Positions 35,556 through 44,898 are shown, counted from the first letter of the stretch. The stretch is 64,000 nt of DNA from SG8-38 sp041576815 (GCA_041576815.1 JBFGKE010000015.1:10004-74003), one strand, 5' to 3'. Notes: a model not told the origin generated them from the sequence alone. Translations and numbers: made by a program.

Positions 35556-36728
35556 ATGTACGAGTTGCGCGGCCGAGGCGTCCCCGTGGGGACCCAAGAG
35601 GTCATTGCGCTCGCACAGGCGCTCGAGGCGGGGCTGCACGAAAGCTCGCTCGACGGATTCTACAACGTCGCCCGCTCGGTGATGATCCACAGCGAAGCGC
35701 ACCTCGACTCGTTCGACGAGGCGTTCCTGTCGTTTTTCAAAGGCGTCGAGATCGAATCGAAGAAGCTCAAAGACGAGCTTTGGGATTGGCTGCAAGAGGC
35801 GCGCGAAAACATGGCCGAGCTCACCGACGAGCAGCGGCAGTTCGTCGAAAGCCTCGATCTCGACGAGCTGCGACGACTCTTCGAAGAGCGGCTGGCCGAG
35901 CAGGACGAGGAGCACCACGGCGGCGAAAAGTGGATCGGCACCGGCGGCACCTCGCCGTTCGGCCACGGCGGACGCTCGCCCCAGGGTTTTCGCATCGGTG
36001 GCCAAGGTGGCGGCCGAAGCGCGGTCAAAGTCGCCGACGCACGCCTCTACCGCCCCTATCGGCAGGACCTGACGCTCGACGTCCGGCAGATGCAGGTGGC
36101 GCTTCGAAAGCTCCGCGCCTTCGCCCGCGAAGGCGGCGAGGAAGAGCTCGACCTCGAGGGCACCATCGACGAGACCGCGAAGAACGCCGGCGAGCTCGAA
36201 GTGGTCACCCGCCCTCCCCGCCGGCACAACACGCGCATCATCCTGATGATGGACGTTGGCGGCTCGATGGACCCGTTTGCTCACCTCTGCTCGCGGCTCT
36301 TTTCGGCCGCGAAGAAGTCGACCCATTTCAAAGAGCTCCGTACCTATTACTTCCACAACTGCGTGTACGGCCACGTCTACGAGACCGAGCGCTTCGACAC
36401 CCCGATCAAGGTGCGCGACCTCATTAACGAGACGGGTCCGCACTACAAGTTGATCATGGTCGGGGACGCGCTGATGGCGCCCTACGAGCTCCTTGCCGCG
36501 GGCGACTCCCTCGACCTCGGCGACGACCGCGGCATCGAAGGCCTTCAATGGCTCATGATGCTCAGCCAGCACTACCACCGGAGCATCTGGCTCAACCCCG
36601 AGCCGCAGCGGTACTGGAACGGCAACACGATCGAATACGTCCGTCAGGTGTTCGACATGTTCCCGCTCACGCTCGAAGGGCTCGGCGAAGGCGTCTCCCA
36701 CCTGCTCAAGGGCGGCAAGGCGCACTGA
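35556..36728 (+). CDS. VWA domain protein (CoxE-like), partner of the MoxR ATPase
   Basis: The 390-residue protein starts MYELRGRGVPVGTQEVIALAQAL, the typical N-terminus of VWA partners of MoxR ATPases. The helical N-terminal half carries a Gly-rich linker (WIGTGGTSPFGHGGRSPQGFRIGGQGGG). The VWA domain starts RIILMMDVGGSMDPF. Its metal site reads D-x-G-G-S instead of D-x-S-x-S, so the first Ser ligand is lost, a feature I believe is shared by this subfamily. LIMVGDALMAPYEL and HYHRSIWLNPEP follow. With the ATPase it probably forms a chaperone or metal-insertion pair; the client is unknown. Confidence 0.88.
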   Translation: MYELRGRGVPVGTQEVIALAQALEAGLHESSLDGFYNVARSVMIHSEAHLDSFDEAFLSFFKGVEIESKKLKDELWDWLQEARENMAELTDEQRQFVESLDLDELRRLFEERLAEQDEEHHGGEKWIGTGGTSPFGHGGRSPQGFRIGGQGGGRSAVKVADARLYRPYRQDLTLDVRQMQVALRKLRAFAREGGEEELDLEGTIDETAKNAGELEVVTRPPRRHNTRIILMMDVGGSMDPFAHLCSRLFSAAKKSTHFKELRTYYFHNCVYGHVYETERFDTPIKVRDLINETGPHYKLIMVGDALMAPYELLAAGDSLDLGDDRGIEGLQWLMMLSQHYHRSIWLNPEPQRYWNGNTIEYVRQVFDMFPLTLEGLGEGVSHLLKGGKAH

Positions 36729-36792
36729 GCCGCAAAAAAGGCGAGCGAGAGCGAAATTTGGGCTCCCCGCGCGGGTGGCTTACCCTTAGGGC

Positions 36793-37278
36793 GTGGGGAA
36801 GCAAACACTGATCGCCATGCTCTCGGTCGCGGTCTTGCTCTTCGGGGCAGTCGCACTCGCAGAGGATACACAATACGAAGGCGTGACCCCGGGCGCTGAG
36901 GACGCGGAAAACCTTCCGCCCAAAGCCGAAGAGATCCCGGAAAACGCGCTCATGCTCACCTGGCCGGGCTTCATGATGCTCAAGGACGGCGGCTCTTGCT
37001 TTTTCGTTCAGACCTCGAAGCCGGTCGATGTGGCAAGCCGGAAGTCCGAGGGCAAGTTCGAGCTCGTCTTTCGCAACACACAGGTGCACCTCAAGAACAC
37101 CTTTTTGCCTCTCGAGACCCAGTTCTTCGACACCCCCGTGCTGCGCGCCACCATGGAGCGCAAGGGTCAGAAGGACGTCGTGATGACGCTCGAAATGCGC
37201 AAAGACGCGACGCCGACCATCGCTCAGAAAAAGGGCAAAGACGGCTTCAACTACGTCTTCGTCACGTTCGAAGACTGA
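36793..37278 (+). CDS. Secreted protein of unknown function
   Basis: The 161-residue product begins (GTG) VGKQTLIAMLSVAVLLFGAVALAED, a clear signal peptide with likely cleavage after ALA. The mature part is beta-rich (MLTWPGFMMLKDGGSCFFVQTS, FELVFRNTQVHLKNTFLPLETQFFDT, FNYVFVTFED), resembling AMIN-type or immunoglobulin-like folds, but I do not assign it. A single Cys is present. It stands between the VWA gene and hisS. Confidence 0.7.
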   Translation: MGKQTLIAMLSVAVLLFGAVALAEDTQYEGVTPGAEDAENLPPKAEEIPENALMLTWPGFMMLKDGGSCFFVQTSKPVDVASRKSEGKFELVFRNTQVHLKNTFLPLETQFFDTPVLRATMERKGQKDVVMTLEMRKDATPTIAQKKGKDGFNYVFVTFED

Positions 37279-37285
37279 GTTGAGC

Positions 37286-37321
37286 TTGCCGCCTTCGGGC
37301 GCATCGAGTAACCGGTCGCCA
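37286..37321 (+). promoter_or_regulatory. Promoter of hisS, probably leaderless
   Basis: TTGCCG (37286-37291), a 17-bp spacer and TAACCG (37309-37314) place the predicted start on the hisS ATG at 37321. There is no Shine-Dalgarno sequence before it. Confidence 0.45.
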
Positions 37322-38586
37322 TGACCTTGCGCGCGGTCAAGGGCATGAAAGACATCCTGCCCGACGAGATCTCGAAGTGGCACAGGCTCGAAAACGCGTT
37401 CCGATCGCGCGTGGAGAGCTACGGCTTCCGCGAGGCTCGGTTTCCCATCGTCGAGCCGACGGCGCTGTTCGTCCGCTCGATCGGCGAGACCACCGACATC
37501 GTCGAAAAGGAGATGTACACGTTCACCGATAGAGGGGACAAATCCCTCGCGCTCCGCCCGGAGGGCACGGCGTCGTCGGTGCGGGCGTACATCCAGCACA
37601 GCGTGCAAGGCAAAGAGCCGGTGACGAAGTGGTACTACGTCGGGCCGATGTATCGGCGAGAGCGCCCGGCCAAGGGGCGCTACCGGCAGTTCTTCCAAGC
37701 GGGGGTCGAGGTCTTCGGCGACCCGGGACCTTTCGTCGACGCAGAGATGATCGACATGGTGGTCGGTCTCATCGCGAGCCTCGGCATCGACGACGTCGAA
37801 GTTCTCGTGAGCTCGATTGGCGGGCGGGACACGCGAGAGCGCTATCGCGTGGCGCTGCTCGAGTACCTCGCGCCCTTCCGCGGCGAGCTATGCGGCGACT
37901 GTCAGCGGCGCATCGACACCAATCCGCTTCGCGTGCTCGACTGCAAGGTTCCGCGCTGCGCCGAAATCGCATCCGGTGCGCCGTCGGTGATCGGCTACCT
38001 CACCAACGACGACCGCGCTCACTTCGAGGGCCTGCAGGAGACGTTGACGCTGCTCGGCACGCCGTATCGGGTCGACCAGTCGCTCGTTCGCGGCCTCGAC
38101 TACTACACGCGCACGCTCTTCGAGGTGCTCGGCAAGGGCGCCGGGCTCGGTGCACAAAACGCCCTGCTCGGCGGAGGTCGCTACGACGAAATGGTCAAGA
38201 GCTTTGGCGGGCCGGACACCCCGGCGATCGGGTTCGCTATGGGCCTCGAGCGCCTACTGATGGCGATGCCCGACGGCGCGCCCGATGCGCACGTCGACGT
38301 CTTCATCGTGGCGGCGCAGCCCGACGTGCGTGCCGAGGCCACCTTGCTCGGGCGAGAGCTGCGCGACGCCGGCCTCAAGGTCGAGAGCGATCTCCGCGGC
38401 GGCTCGCTCAAGAGTCAGCTTCGGCGGGCCGACAAAACCGATGCGCGCATCGCGATGATCCTCGGTGATTCGGAGGTCGAGCGCGGCGTCGTGCAGTTGA
38501 AAGACCTCCGGAAAAAGACCCAGGACGAGGTCGCGCGCAAAGACGCGGCGGCTCGGGTGAAAGCCGCGCTCGCCGACCAAGCCTGA
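37321..38586 (+). CDS. hisS: Histidyl-tRNA synthetase
   Basis: The 421-residue class II synthetase has the N-terminal KGMKDILPDEISKWHRLE, motif 2 (KWYYVGPMYRRERPAKGRYRQFFQAGVEVFG), the HisA signature VRGLDYYTRTLFEVLG, motif 3 (AIGFAMGLERLLMAM), and a C-terminal anticodon-binding domain (VFIVAAQPDVRAEA to the end). It charges tRNA-His. Length and motif spacing are normal. Confidence 0.97.
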   Translation: MTLRAVKGMKDILPDEISKWHRLENAFRSRVESYGFREARFPIVEPTALFVRSIGETTDIVEKEMYTFTDRGDKSLALRPEGTASSVRAYIQHSVQGKEPVTKWYYVGPMYRRERPAKGRYRQFFQAGVEVFGDPGPFVDAEMIDMVVGLIASLGIDDVEVLVSSIGGRDTRERYRVALLEYLAPFRGELCGDCQRRIDTNPLRVLDCKVPRCAEIASGAPSVIGYLTNDDRAHFEGLQETLTLLGTPYRVDQSLVRGLDYYTRTLFEVLGKGAGLGAQNALLGGGRYDEMVKSFGGPDTPAIGFAMGLERLLMAMPDGAPDAHVDVFIVAAQPDVRAEATLLGRELRDAGLKVESDLRGGSLKSQLRRADKTDARIAMILGDSEVERGVVQLKDLRKKTQDEVARKDAAARVKAALADQA

Positions 38587-38587
38587 G

Positions 38588-40459
38588 TCACGTCCGGTTG
38601 AAGAAGATCGGGCTCGACCACGCCATCTCGCCGTCGGTTTGCGTGACGCGGCAGTAGACGTACGCGGCGTCGACCTCCGCAGCAAAGGATGCGGACGGGG
38701 ACCCCGGGCTGTGGCTCGCGGCCACGCCGTCGGGGGTCATCATCTCGATTCGCTCGATGTCAGTCGTTCCGAGAGCACGGCTGTGAACTTCGACCGGCCC
38801 TTCGATGTCGAGCTCGCTGCCCATGGGGAATCCGGCGACGTCGACATCGAGGAGGATCTTCGCCCCGCTTGTGGCGTAGCAGCGCCGCGCGCGGATCGCG
38901 TTCAGGATCGCCTCGCGAGTGCGCTCGCGCGAAATCACGGCCGTGAGCCCGGTCCGAAACGGGTCGCGCTTTCGGCATTCGCCGTGGTGCCAGAGCAACC
39001 CATGGCTGTCCGAGTTGGCGATGAAGCCAAACCGCAGCCCGCGGTCGAGCTGAGGCTTGGCGAACTGATCGTCGAGGTCGCCGCGATGCCCGAGCGGGTG
39101 ATTGGGGTGCTCGTAGCAGCCGTGGCAAGAACAGATCTCCCAAACCGGCTGCCCCGATGGGTCGTGACCGGGGACGTCGGCGCCCGTCCAACCGATGTGG
39201 TGCGGCCCCGTGAACGCCCCCTGCTCGCTGATCCGACGAACGATGTCTTTTCCGACCGGCACCTCGTCGCGCGAGATGATCGGCAGCCCGGGCTTGGGAA
39301 GATAGATGCACTTGTGGCCGGGCCCGGGAAACGCTTTGCCCGTCCACTCGTAGGCGACGATGGTAGCGAACTCGCCGGGATCGTCGTGGCGCTCGGTCAC
39401 GGCCTGGAGATACGCCCACTCGCCCGGACCGATTCGCTTCCCGAGGAACGACTCGTGGTCGGTGAGCGCCGCGAAGTCGTCGCCATATCGGTAGCGCGCC
39501 CGAAGATATGCCTCGTCCGCGCTGCCGACGCCATCCGAATGCGCGCTGTGCTGCTGGATGTCTCCGAACAGCACCTGCGGTCCCGACCAGGCGGGCGCGT
39601 GCGGCCTCGCGGGCTCCGGCGCGCCTACCTCGACGTCTGCCTCGACGAGCTCGGGTGGGCCGCCGTCGACGGCGTCGTACGCCCGCGTCTCGATCCCCTT
39701 GCGGCCGCGCCACGCCGCCAGCGTCGTACCCCGCGCGAGTCTCACCGCGCTCACCCGACGGCCACGGCAACCCCATTGCCCATCGTCCAGCGGCTCGCGA
39801 GGCCCGAAGCCTGCCGCGCTCAGTCGCTGCCGGTATACGTGGTGAGACCCGCGTCCAAAGATCTCGACGGCGCCGTCTTCGCCGACCACCAGCGCGGGAA
39901 ACTCGAACCCCTGCTGCTCGCCCGCGAGGTCGCGGTCACGCCCGGTCATCGCGGCAGCGGGCTCGTAGACGCGGCCTTCCATGTCGACGAAACGAACCGC
40001 GATCCACTTCGCGATGTCGGGCACGCCGCTGTCTTCCCGCACGTCGTGATGAAAACCGACCCACGCACCGCCCGGCGCGACGGCGATGCAGGGCGCCGCA
40101 GCGATGCCGAGCGCAGACCACACGTCGACCTCCCCGCCCGAGGGTGGCGCCACCGTGACCATCGATCGCGGTCCACGATGACGAACCTCGACTTGCCAGC
40201 CGAGGTCTGCGGCCCGAAGCTCGGCCCTCGGGTCATCGCTTGGACGCGGCTCCCCCGGAGACCAGCTCATGATCGCCGGGCCGTGATCGGTGGCCACGGG
40301 CTCACCCTGGACGGCTCCCAGGTCGTCGAGCTCGAAGCGCAGCACGCATTCCTCGTCGCCGGACCACGCGAGCACGTGAAGGATCGCGCCACCGTCCGCC
40401 GCAGGCTCCAGACGCGGGCTTCTGAGATACCGCTCCGGAGTCTGTTCGATGATGGGCAT
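38588..40459 (-). CDS. DUF3604 family protein (PHP-like putative metallohydrolase)
   Basis: The 623-residue protein has an N-terminal beta-propeller-like or sugar-binding-like part (residues 1-290). The DUF3604 core follows: FGDIQQHSAHSDGVGSADEAY, YRYGDDFAALTDHESFLGKR, IVAYEWTGKAFPGPGHKCIYL, TGPHHIGWTG, and RFGFIANSDSHGLLWHHG. The His and Asp residues match the metal ligands of PHP-type phosphoesterases. A C-terminal DUF3604-type sandwich ends in SSPIFFNRT. There is no signal peptide. The function is unproven. It is convergent with hisS (1 bp apart) and downstream of the sulfatase-fold gene by 5 bp. Confidence 0.85.
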   Translation of the reverse strand: MPIIEQTPERYLRSPRLEPAADGGAILHVLAWSGDEECVLRFELDDLGAVQGEPVATDHGPAIMSWSPGEPRPSDDPRAELRAADLGWQVEVRHRGPRSMVTVAPPSGGEVDVWSALGIAAAPCIAVAPGGAWVGFHHDVREDSGVPDIAKWIAVRFVDMEGRVYEPAAAMTGRDRDLAGEQQGFEFPALVVGEDGAVEIFGRGSHHVYRQRLSAAGFGPREPLDDGQWGCRGRRVSAVRLARGTTLAAWRGRKGIETRAYDAVDGGPPELVEADVEVGAPEPARPHAPAWSGPQVLFGDIQQHSAHSDGVGSADEAYLRARYRYGDDFAALTDHESFLGKRIGPGEWAYLQAVTERHDDPGEFATIVAYEWTGKAFPGPGHKCIYLPKPGLPIISRDEVPVGKDIVRRISEQGAFTGPHHIGWTGADVPGHDPSGQPVWEICSCHGCYEHPNHPLGHRGDLDDQFAKPQLDRGLRFGFIANSDSHGLLWHHGECRKRDPFRTGLTAVISRERTREAILNAIRARRCYATSGAKILLDVDVAGFPMGSELDIEGPVEVHSRALGTTDIERIEMMTPDGVAASHSPGSPSASFAAEVDAAYVYCRVTQTDGEMAWSSPIFFNRT

Positions 40460-40464
40460 GGCGA

Positions 40465-42711
40465 TCAGTGTGCGTAACCGAGCGCGCGAAGCTGATCCCG
40501 AATCGTGTCGTCCATCTCCGCGTTCTCGCGCTTCAGCTGTGTACCGCTCTTCTGTTCGGCGCTCAACCAGTGCGCTCGGTCGGTCGCGCCGAGGAATTGA
40601 CCAAGCAGCGTGCGTGCGTAGCGTCGCCCGATTGGAAACGCAGATGCATCGAGCTGGTTCTTCTCATGCGGGTCGGCCTCCAGATCGAACATCGTCGACG
40701 TGAGGTTCCCGCGGAGGACGAGCTTCCAGCGGCCAGTGGTGATCACGCGTCGGTCGTCTTGGAAATCGCTGAATGCCACGGTCGGCTCCGCGGGCGCATC
40801 GCCAAACATCAAGCCGACCAACGTGCGCCCCTCGTCTTCGGGCAAGCCCGGTACGCCGAGTAAGTCGGTCACCGTCGCCGCGACGTCGAGCGTGCTCACC
40901 GCATCGTCGACCTTCGCGCCGGGTGGCAAGCGATTCGGAAGACGGAACATCAGCGGCACGTGGAGCAGCTCTTGGTAGATGGAGTGGCCGTGGCCCCAAG
41001 AGCCGTGGTCTTCGAATTCTTCACCGTGATCCGAGGTCACCACGACCAGCGTGTCGTCCGCGAGCCCGAGCTTCGCCAGCCGCTCGAGAAACGCGCCGAA
41101 GTGACGATCGTGCTGGGTGATCTCGCCGTCGTGCAGTGCGACGAGCCGACGCTTGTCACTCGCGTCGAATACGACCTGCGGCGGACGGCGCTTGGCCTTT
41201 TCGAGGAGGTCGCCGGTCATGCGCGGACGGACCTGACCCGCGTACGCGCTCGGATCGTACATCTTCACGAACTCGCCAGGAGGGTCGTAGGGCACGTGCG
41301 GATCGATCGTTTGAATGTATGCGAAGAAACGTCCACTGCCGTGCTCTTCGATCCAGTTGCCCGCCTCCTCGAACACGTCTTTCGCTTCGGTGCTCTTCCC
41401 TTCGCGAATGTAGTTGGTGTAGTCGTCCCATCCTTGGTCGAAGCCAAACCGATCGGAAACATAGCCGTTCGCGATGAAGCTCCCCGTCTTGAACCCCTGT
41501 TTTTGAAGATGCTCGCTCAGGAGCTCCGCGGAGCTCGGAAGCGCGGCATCCCCCGTCTTCTGCTGGTGGGTCTGCGGATGAAGGCCGGTGAGAATCGAGG
41601 CCACCGCGGGCTTGGTCCAATTCTCCGGCGACTGGGCGAGCCGGAACACGACGCCCTCGGATGCGAATCGATCGACGGTGGGCGCCTCGACCCGCGTGCT
41701 CGAATTGAACGGGCGAAGCTTGTCGGCCCGAAGCGTGTCGATCACCAGCACCACGACGTTCTTGGCGGGCTCGAGCTCCCGCGCAGGCTGTGCAGGCACG
41801 TAAACCCGCGGCGCATCCCAAGCAAATCGCCCGGCTCCGTCTCCTTCCGCGCGAAGATCGATGCGTACCGTCTCCCCCTCGAAGCGACTGAGGTCGACCC
41901 TGTGATCGCTCCACGCGTTGGACGCTATCCCCGACAGGACGCGCGTGATCGGATGGTCATCGAGACTGACGTCGACGTGAAACGGCGCCGTGCCCTCTCC
42001 TTCGACCCCGACGCCGAACCCGAGCTGACCCTCTTTCGGAACCTGCACGTGGTAGCGCAGCGTCGACGCGCGAGACAGCGCGATCGCCTCCCGCTCCTCG
42101 TCTCCCAAACGAACGCCCGTGACCAAGCCGTCGTAGGACGGCGGTCGTTTCGCAGACGCCGCCCGACGCGCTTCGCGAATCCAGATGGAGTCGACTCCGA
42201 CGGAAACGTTGCGGCCGCCGACGGGGGTCGTGCCGCCGAAGGTGAGCAACAGGTAGTTTTCGCCACCCCGGACGTGCGCCTTCGGAAGCAACACGTCGTA
42301 GTCCACGAAGCCGCTCCCCTGGTCGAGACGGACCGACTGGAGCTGCTGGTTGTTGAGGTAGGGCGTGAGCGCGCGTGTTCCGTAAGAACGGAGGCGGATT
42401 CGCGCGACGAGCTCCGCCGGATGGTCCGCCTCGAAATAGACCCGTCCCCGCATGCCGGCTTCGGCGTACGTCGTGTCCCCATCCACACCCTTGTGAACCC
42501 AGCCGCTTCGCCAGTCGCCCACCGTGTACTTCGTCTGCGCGGGGGTGCCGAAATCGATGTACCAGCCGCCGTCGTCGATCTCCGCCAGGTGCAAGCGCTC
42601 GATTAAATCGGTTTGGACTTGGAGCCCCTCGAACAGGTCTCGGCGCGACTCGGACCGACTGCACCCGGCCGCGAGAATGAAAACCATGATCACCGCCGAC
42701 AAGAATCGCAT
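40465..42711 (-). CDS. Sulfatase-fold lipoprotein with Thr at the nucleophile site
   Basis: From ATG 42711 the 748-residue product starts MRFLSAVIMVFILAAGC, a lipoprotein signal with Cys17 as lipidation site. Residues 20-310 are beta-rich carbohydrate-binding-like domains. The alkaline-phosphatase-superfamily domain follows (VVVLVIDTLRADKLRPF), with SDHGEEFEDHGSWGHGHSIYQELLHVPL carrying metal ligands. At the sulfatase C/S-x-P-x-R motif the protein reads W-T-K-P-A-V-A-S, so the nucleophile is Thr366 and the motif Arg is missing. No formylglycine can form there; LtaS- and EptA-type phosphotransferases use Thr, so a phosphotransfer role is possible. It ends 5 bp before the DUF3604 gene. Confidence 0.85.
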   Translation of the reverse strand: MRFLSAVIMVFILAAGCSRSESRRDLFEGLQVQTDLIERLHLAEIDDGGWYIDFGTPAQTKYTVGDWRSGWVHKGVDGDTTYAEAGMRGRVYFEADHPAELVARIRLRSYGTRALTPYLNNQQLQSVRLDQGSGFVDYDVLLPKAHVRGGENYLLLTFGGTTPVGGRNVSVGVDSIWIREARRAASAKRPPSYDGLVTGVRLGDEEREAIALSRASTLRYHVQVPKEGQLGFGVGVEGEGTAPFHVDVSLDDHPITRVLSGIASNAWSDHRVDLSRFEGETVRIDLRAEGDGAGRFAWDAPRVYVPAQPARELEPAKNVVVLVIDTLRADKLRPFNSSTRVEAPTVDRFASEGVVFRLAQSPENWTKPAVASILTGLHPQTHQQKTGDAALPSSAELLSEHLQKQGFKTGSFIANGYVSDRFGFDQGWDDYTNYIREGKSTEAKDVFEEAGNWIEEHGSGRFFAYIQTIDPHVPYDPPGEFVKMYDPSAYAGQVRPRMTGDLLEKAKRRPPQVVFDASDKRRLVALHDGEITQHDRHFGAFLERLAKLGLADDTLVVVTSDHGEEFEDHGSWGHGHSIYQELLHVPLMFRLPNRLPPGAKVDDAVSTLDVAATVTDLLGVPGLPEDEGRTLVGLMFGDAPAEPTVAFSDFQDDRRVITTGRWKLVLRGNLTSTMFDLEADPHEKNQLDASAFPIGRRYARTLLGQFLGATDRAHWLSAEQKSGTQLKRENAEMDDTIRDQLRALGYAH

Positions 42712-42791
42712 GCGCCGCCTCCCGTGCCTGGCGGGCCGCTTCTTTGGACGCACGTTGTCGACCCCCAGACATCCTGCGCTAGCACGCAGCT

Positions 42792-44852
42792 TTAGCGAGC
42801 GTCAACAAAACCACCCGGCCGGGTGACGGCGCGTACGATGCGGGTGTCGCCCGCCTCGACGTAGTAGAAGCGCGTGGTCGAACGCGCGTCGGTTTCGAAT
42901 CGGACCACGTGGCGACCTTCGTCCAGCACCAAGGCCGCAGGCAGGGTGCCGCGCGCCACCCCGTCTACTTCGATTCGGATGTCACCCGTGCCCGATAGCT
43001 CGAGCACGCCCTGTCCTTCGGAAACTTCGAGCGAAGGGTGAACCCCTTCGCGTAGCGTGCCTGCGAACCTGGACCAGGGCCGCGCGGGGCTCGCTGCGTC
43101 GTCCGGAACGGATCGCGGCTCCGCCGGCTCGGAAGGCACCGCTTCGACCGGCTGCGTCGGAGGCGCAGGGGCGGCCACCACGGGCCGCTCGGTCGGGCCG
43201 GGCGCCGCCGCCTGCCAAAGCAGCAGCGCCGCGGTCGACGCGAGCAAGACGAGGAATGCAACGCCCAACAAGCGCGGTTTTCTAACGGTCTGCATCTCGA
43301 ATCTCGAAAGACTTTCACGTTCTGCCGCGGGGCCAGCGCGAAGGCGCCATATCGGGTGGTCCCAACGGGGACCTCGGTTGGCGGGCTGCTGGTACATCGC
43401 CAGCGCGGACTGCGCGCGGAGATTCTCTCGCTCGATCGGATCGACCACGAGGGCAGAGTCTTGCCGACTCTCGGACCCGAGCAATGCGGGGCCTGGCTGC
43501 GCGCTGGCGTCGCTTTCGTCTTCGGTCGCCTTGGACGATTGGATCACATCTCGGATCGCACCCTGACGCGCCAGCGTCACGAGAAGCGCGTCGACGAGCG
43601 ACCGTGTTCCCGCGCCGGAGAGCCAAAGCGCACGCGGCGCCTCCCCCGCCGCCAAGCGTGCGATCAGGCGCTGCACGCTCGTGGGGGAGTGCCGCACGTA
43701 GGCGCCCAAGACGTCCTCGTCGAACACCACGGGACAGTCGGGATCCTCGGCCAGCACATTCATGATCGCACCGAGGTGCGCCGTCGCATCGTCGAACGCA
43801 TCGTCGAGCGCGAGCGCGTCGCCGGGATCCTCGTCTGGCGCGCGTTTGACGACGACGTAGCGGCCGGAGCCCATGCCCACGAGCGAGGGCAGCGCCGCCT
43901 CACCTTTCGTGATCGCACCGTCGATCGCGGTTCGCCTCAGGCGCACGAGTCGGCCTCCACGAGTTTCGAGCTCGAAGAGGCTCCATGGGTCCTGAAGCAC
44001 GATGCTCGCGTCGGGGCAGAGGCGACGGGTCGTTCGCAGCAGCCGCGAAACCCCGAGCTCTTCGAGATCCCCGCGCGACTCGGGGTCGCGCCCGAGCGAA
44101 ATCTCCAAGTCGTGGAGCGGCTGGAGGACGCTCGTGACCCGAAGCAGAATCTGCCGCGCCGGGAGCTCTTTTCGAAGATAGCCCTGGGCGCCGGCATGGA
44201 GCTCGCGCGTGCGGTGGAGGAAGTCGTCCCGCCACGACAGCAGCACGATCGGAACGCCGTCGAGACCCGGCTCGCGGCGCACCGCCGCGCACAGCTCGAG
44301 CCCGTCGAGCCGTGGCATCACGATGTCCGCGAGGATGACGTCGGGCGCCTCCTGACGTGCGAGCTCGAGCGCCTCCATGCCGTCCCGCGCCTCGGTCACG
44401 CGCGCGCCGGCTTCACGCAGTATCCCCACGTAAAACCAGCGGACCTCGGCGTCGTCGTCGGCCACGAGGATCCGTTTGCCGTGCAGGCTCGGCTTTCCGC
44501 TTTCGTCGGCGACGACCGGATGCGTGCCCGACCGGCTTGGCATCGACGCGAGCGATTCGTACCGCCAGGCCAGGACCCTCACCGAGACGAGAGCGGCGGG
44601 GCTGAAGGAATCCCGTTCGAGCCGAGAGAGGGCCGCTCCGAGGGCGCTCTCGAGGTGGACGAGTTCGAGCCCGGCGGCTGCATCGCGGAGCGCTTGAAGG
44701 TGCTCCGACAGCCGGGCTCGCGCTGGGCCGTCGCTCGGCGAGATGCTCAACATCTCCGTTAAGCGCACTGTTTCCAGACTCTTGGCGGCCAAATCTTGGA
44801 TGAATGTGGCCTTCGCGGAAGCCAGCCCAGACTCGCCCTCGACTTGCTGCAC
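42792..44852 (-). CDS. Receiver-domain protein with DUF4388-like region, TM helix and PEGA-like C-terminus
   Basis: The 686-residue protein combines unusual parts. Residues 1-85 are helical and HPt-like (His51 in SEHLQALRDAAAG). A complete receiver domain follows (125-240) with Asp132-134, phospho-acceptor Asp176 in DVILADIVMP, Ser206 and Lys228. DUF4388/PatA-N-like segments (about 250-440), a disordered stretch, one TM helix (527-547, LLGVAFLVLLASTAALLLWQ), a Pro/Ala/Glu linker and a beta-rich PEGA-like domain (about 600-680, IRIEVDGVARGTLPAALVLDEGRH) complete it. The receiver should be cytoplasmic and the PEGA part outside the inner membrane. No histidine kinase is adjacent. It is divergent from obgE. 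Confidence 0.8.
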   Translation of the reverse strand: MQQVEGESGLASAKATFIQDLAAKSLETVRLTEMLSISPSDGPARARLSEHLQALRDAAAGLELVHLESALGAALSRLERDSFSPAALVSVRVLAWRYESLASMPSRSGTHPVVADESGKPSLHGKRILVADDDAEVRWFYVGILREAGARVTEARDGMEALELARQEAPDVILADIVMPRLDGLELCAAVRREPGLDGVPIVLLSWRDDFLHRTRELHAGAQGYLRKELPARQILLRVTSVLQPLHDLEISLGRDPESRGDLEELGVSRLLRTTRRLCPDASIVLQDPWSLFELETRGGRLVRLRRTAIDGAITKGEAALPSLVGMGSGRYVVVKRAPDEDPGDALALDDAFDDATAHLGAIMNVLAEDPDCPVVFDEDVLGAYVRHSPTSVQRLIARLAAGEAPRALWLSGAGTRSLVDALLVTLARQGAIRDVIQSSKATEDESDASAQPGPALLGSESRQDSALVVDPIERENLRAQSALAMYQQPANRGPRWDHPIWRLRAGPAAERESLSRFEMQTVRKPRLLGVAFLVLLASTAALLLWQAAAPGPTERPVVAAPAPPTQPVEAVPSEPAEPRSVPDDAASPARPWSRFAGTLREGVHPSLEVSEGQGVLELSGTGDIRIEVDGVARGTLPAALVLDEGRHVVRFETDARSTTRFYYVEAGDTRIVRAVTRPGGFVDAR

Positions 44853-44898
44853 CTGGGCAGTGTACGCATCCGGCCATTTTGTTCGAGCACCAACTCGG

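Noticed and set aside
38639..40477. A 612-codon plus-strand frame opposite the DUF3604 gene
   Set aside because: Antisense to a protein with clear PHP-like motifs; the translation is an Arg/Ala/Val-rich shadow.
40960..42606. A 548-codon plus-strand frame opposite the sulfatase-fold gene
   Set aside because: Antisense to a protein with conserved metal-site motifs; no family resemblance of its own.
43356..44762. A 468-codon plus-strand frame opposite the receiver-TM-PEGA gene
   Set aside because: Antisense shadow; the minus frame has a complete receiver domain.
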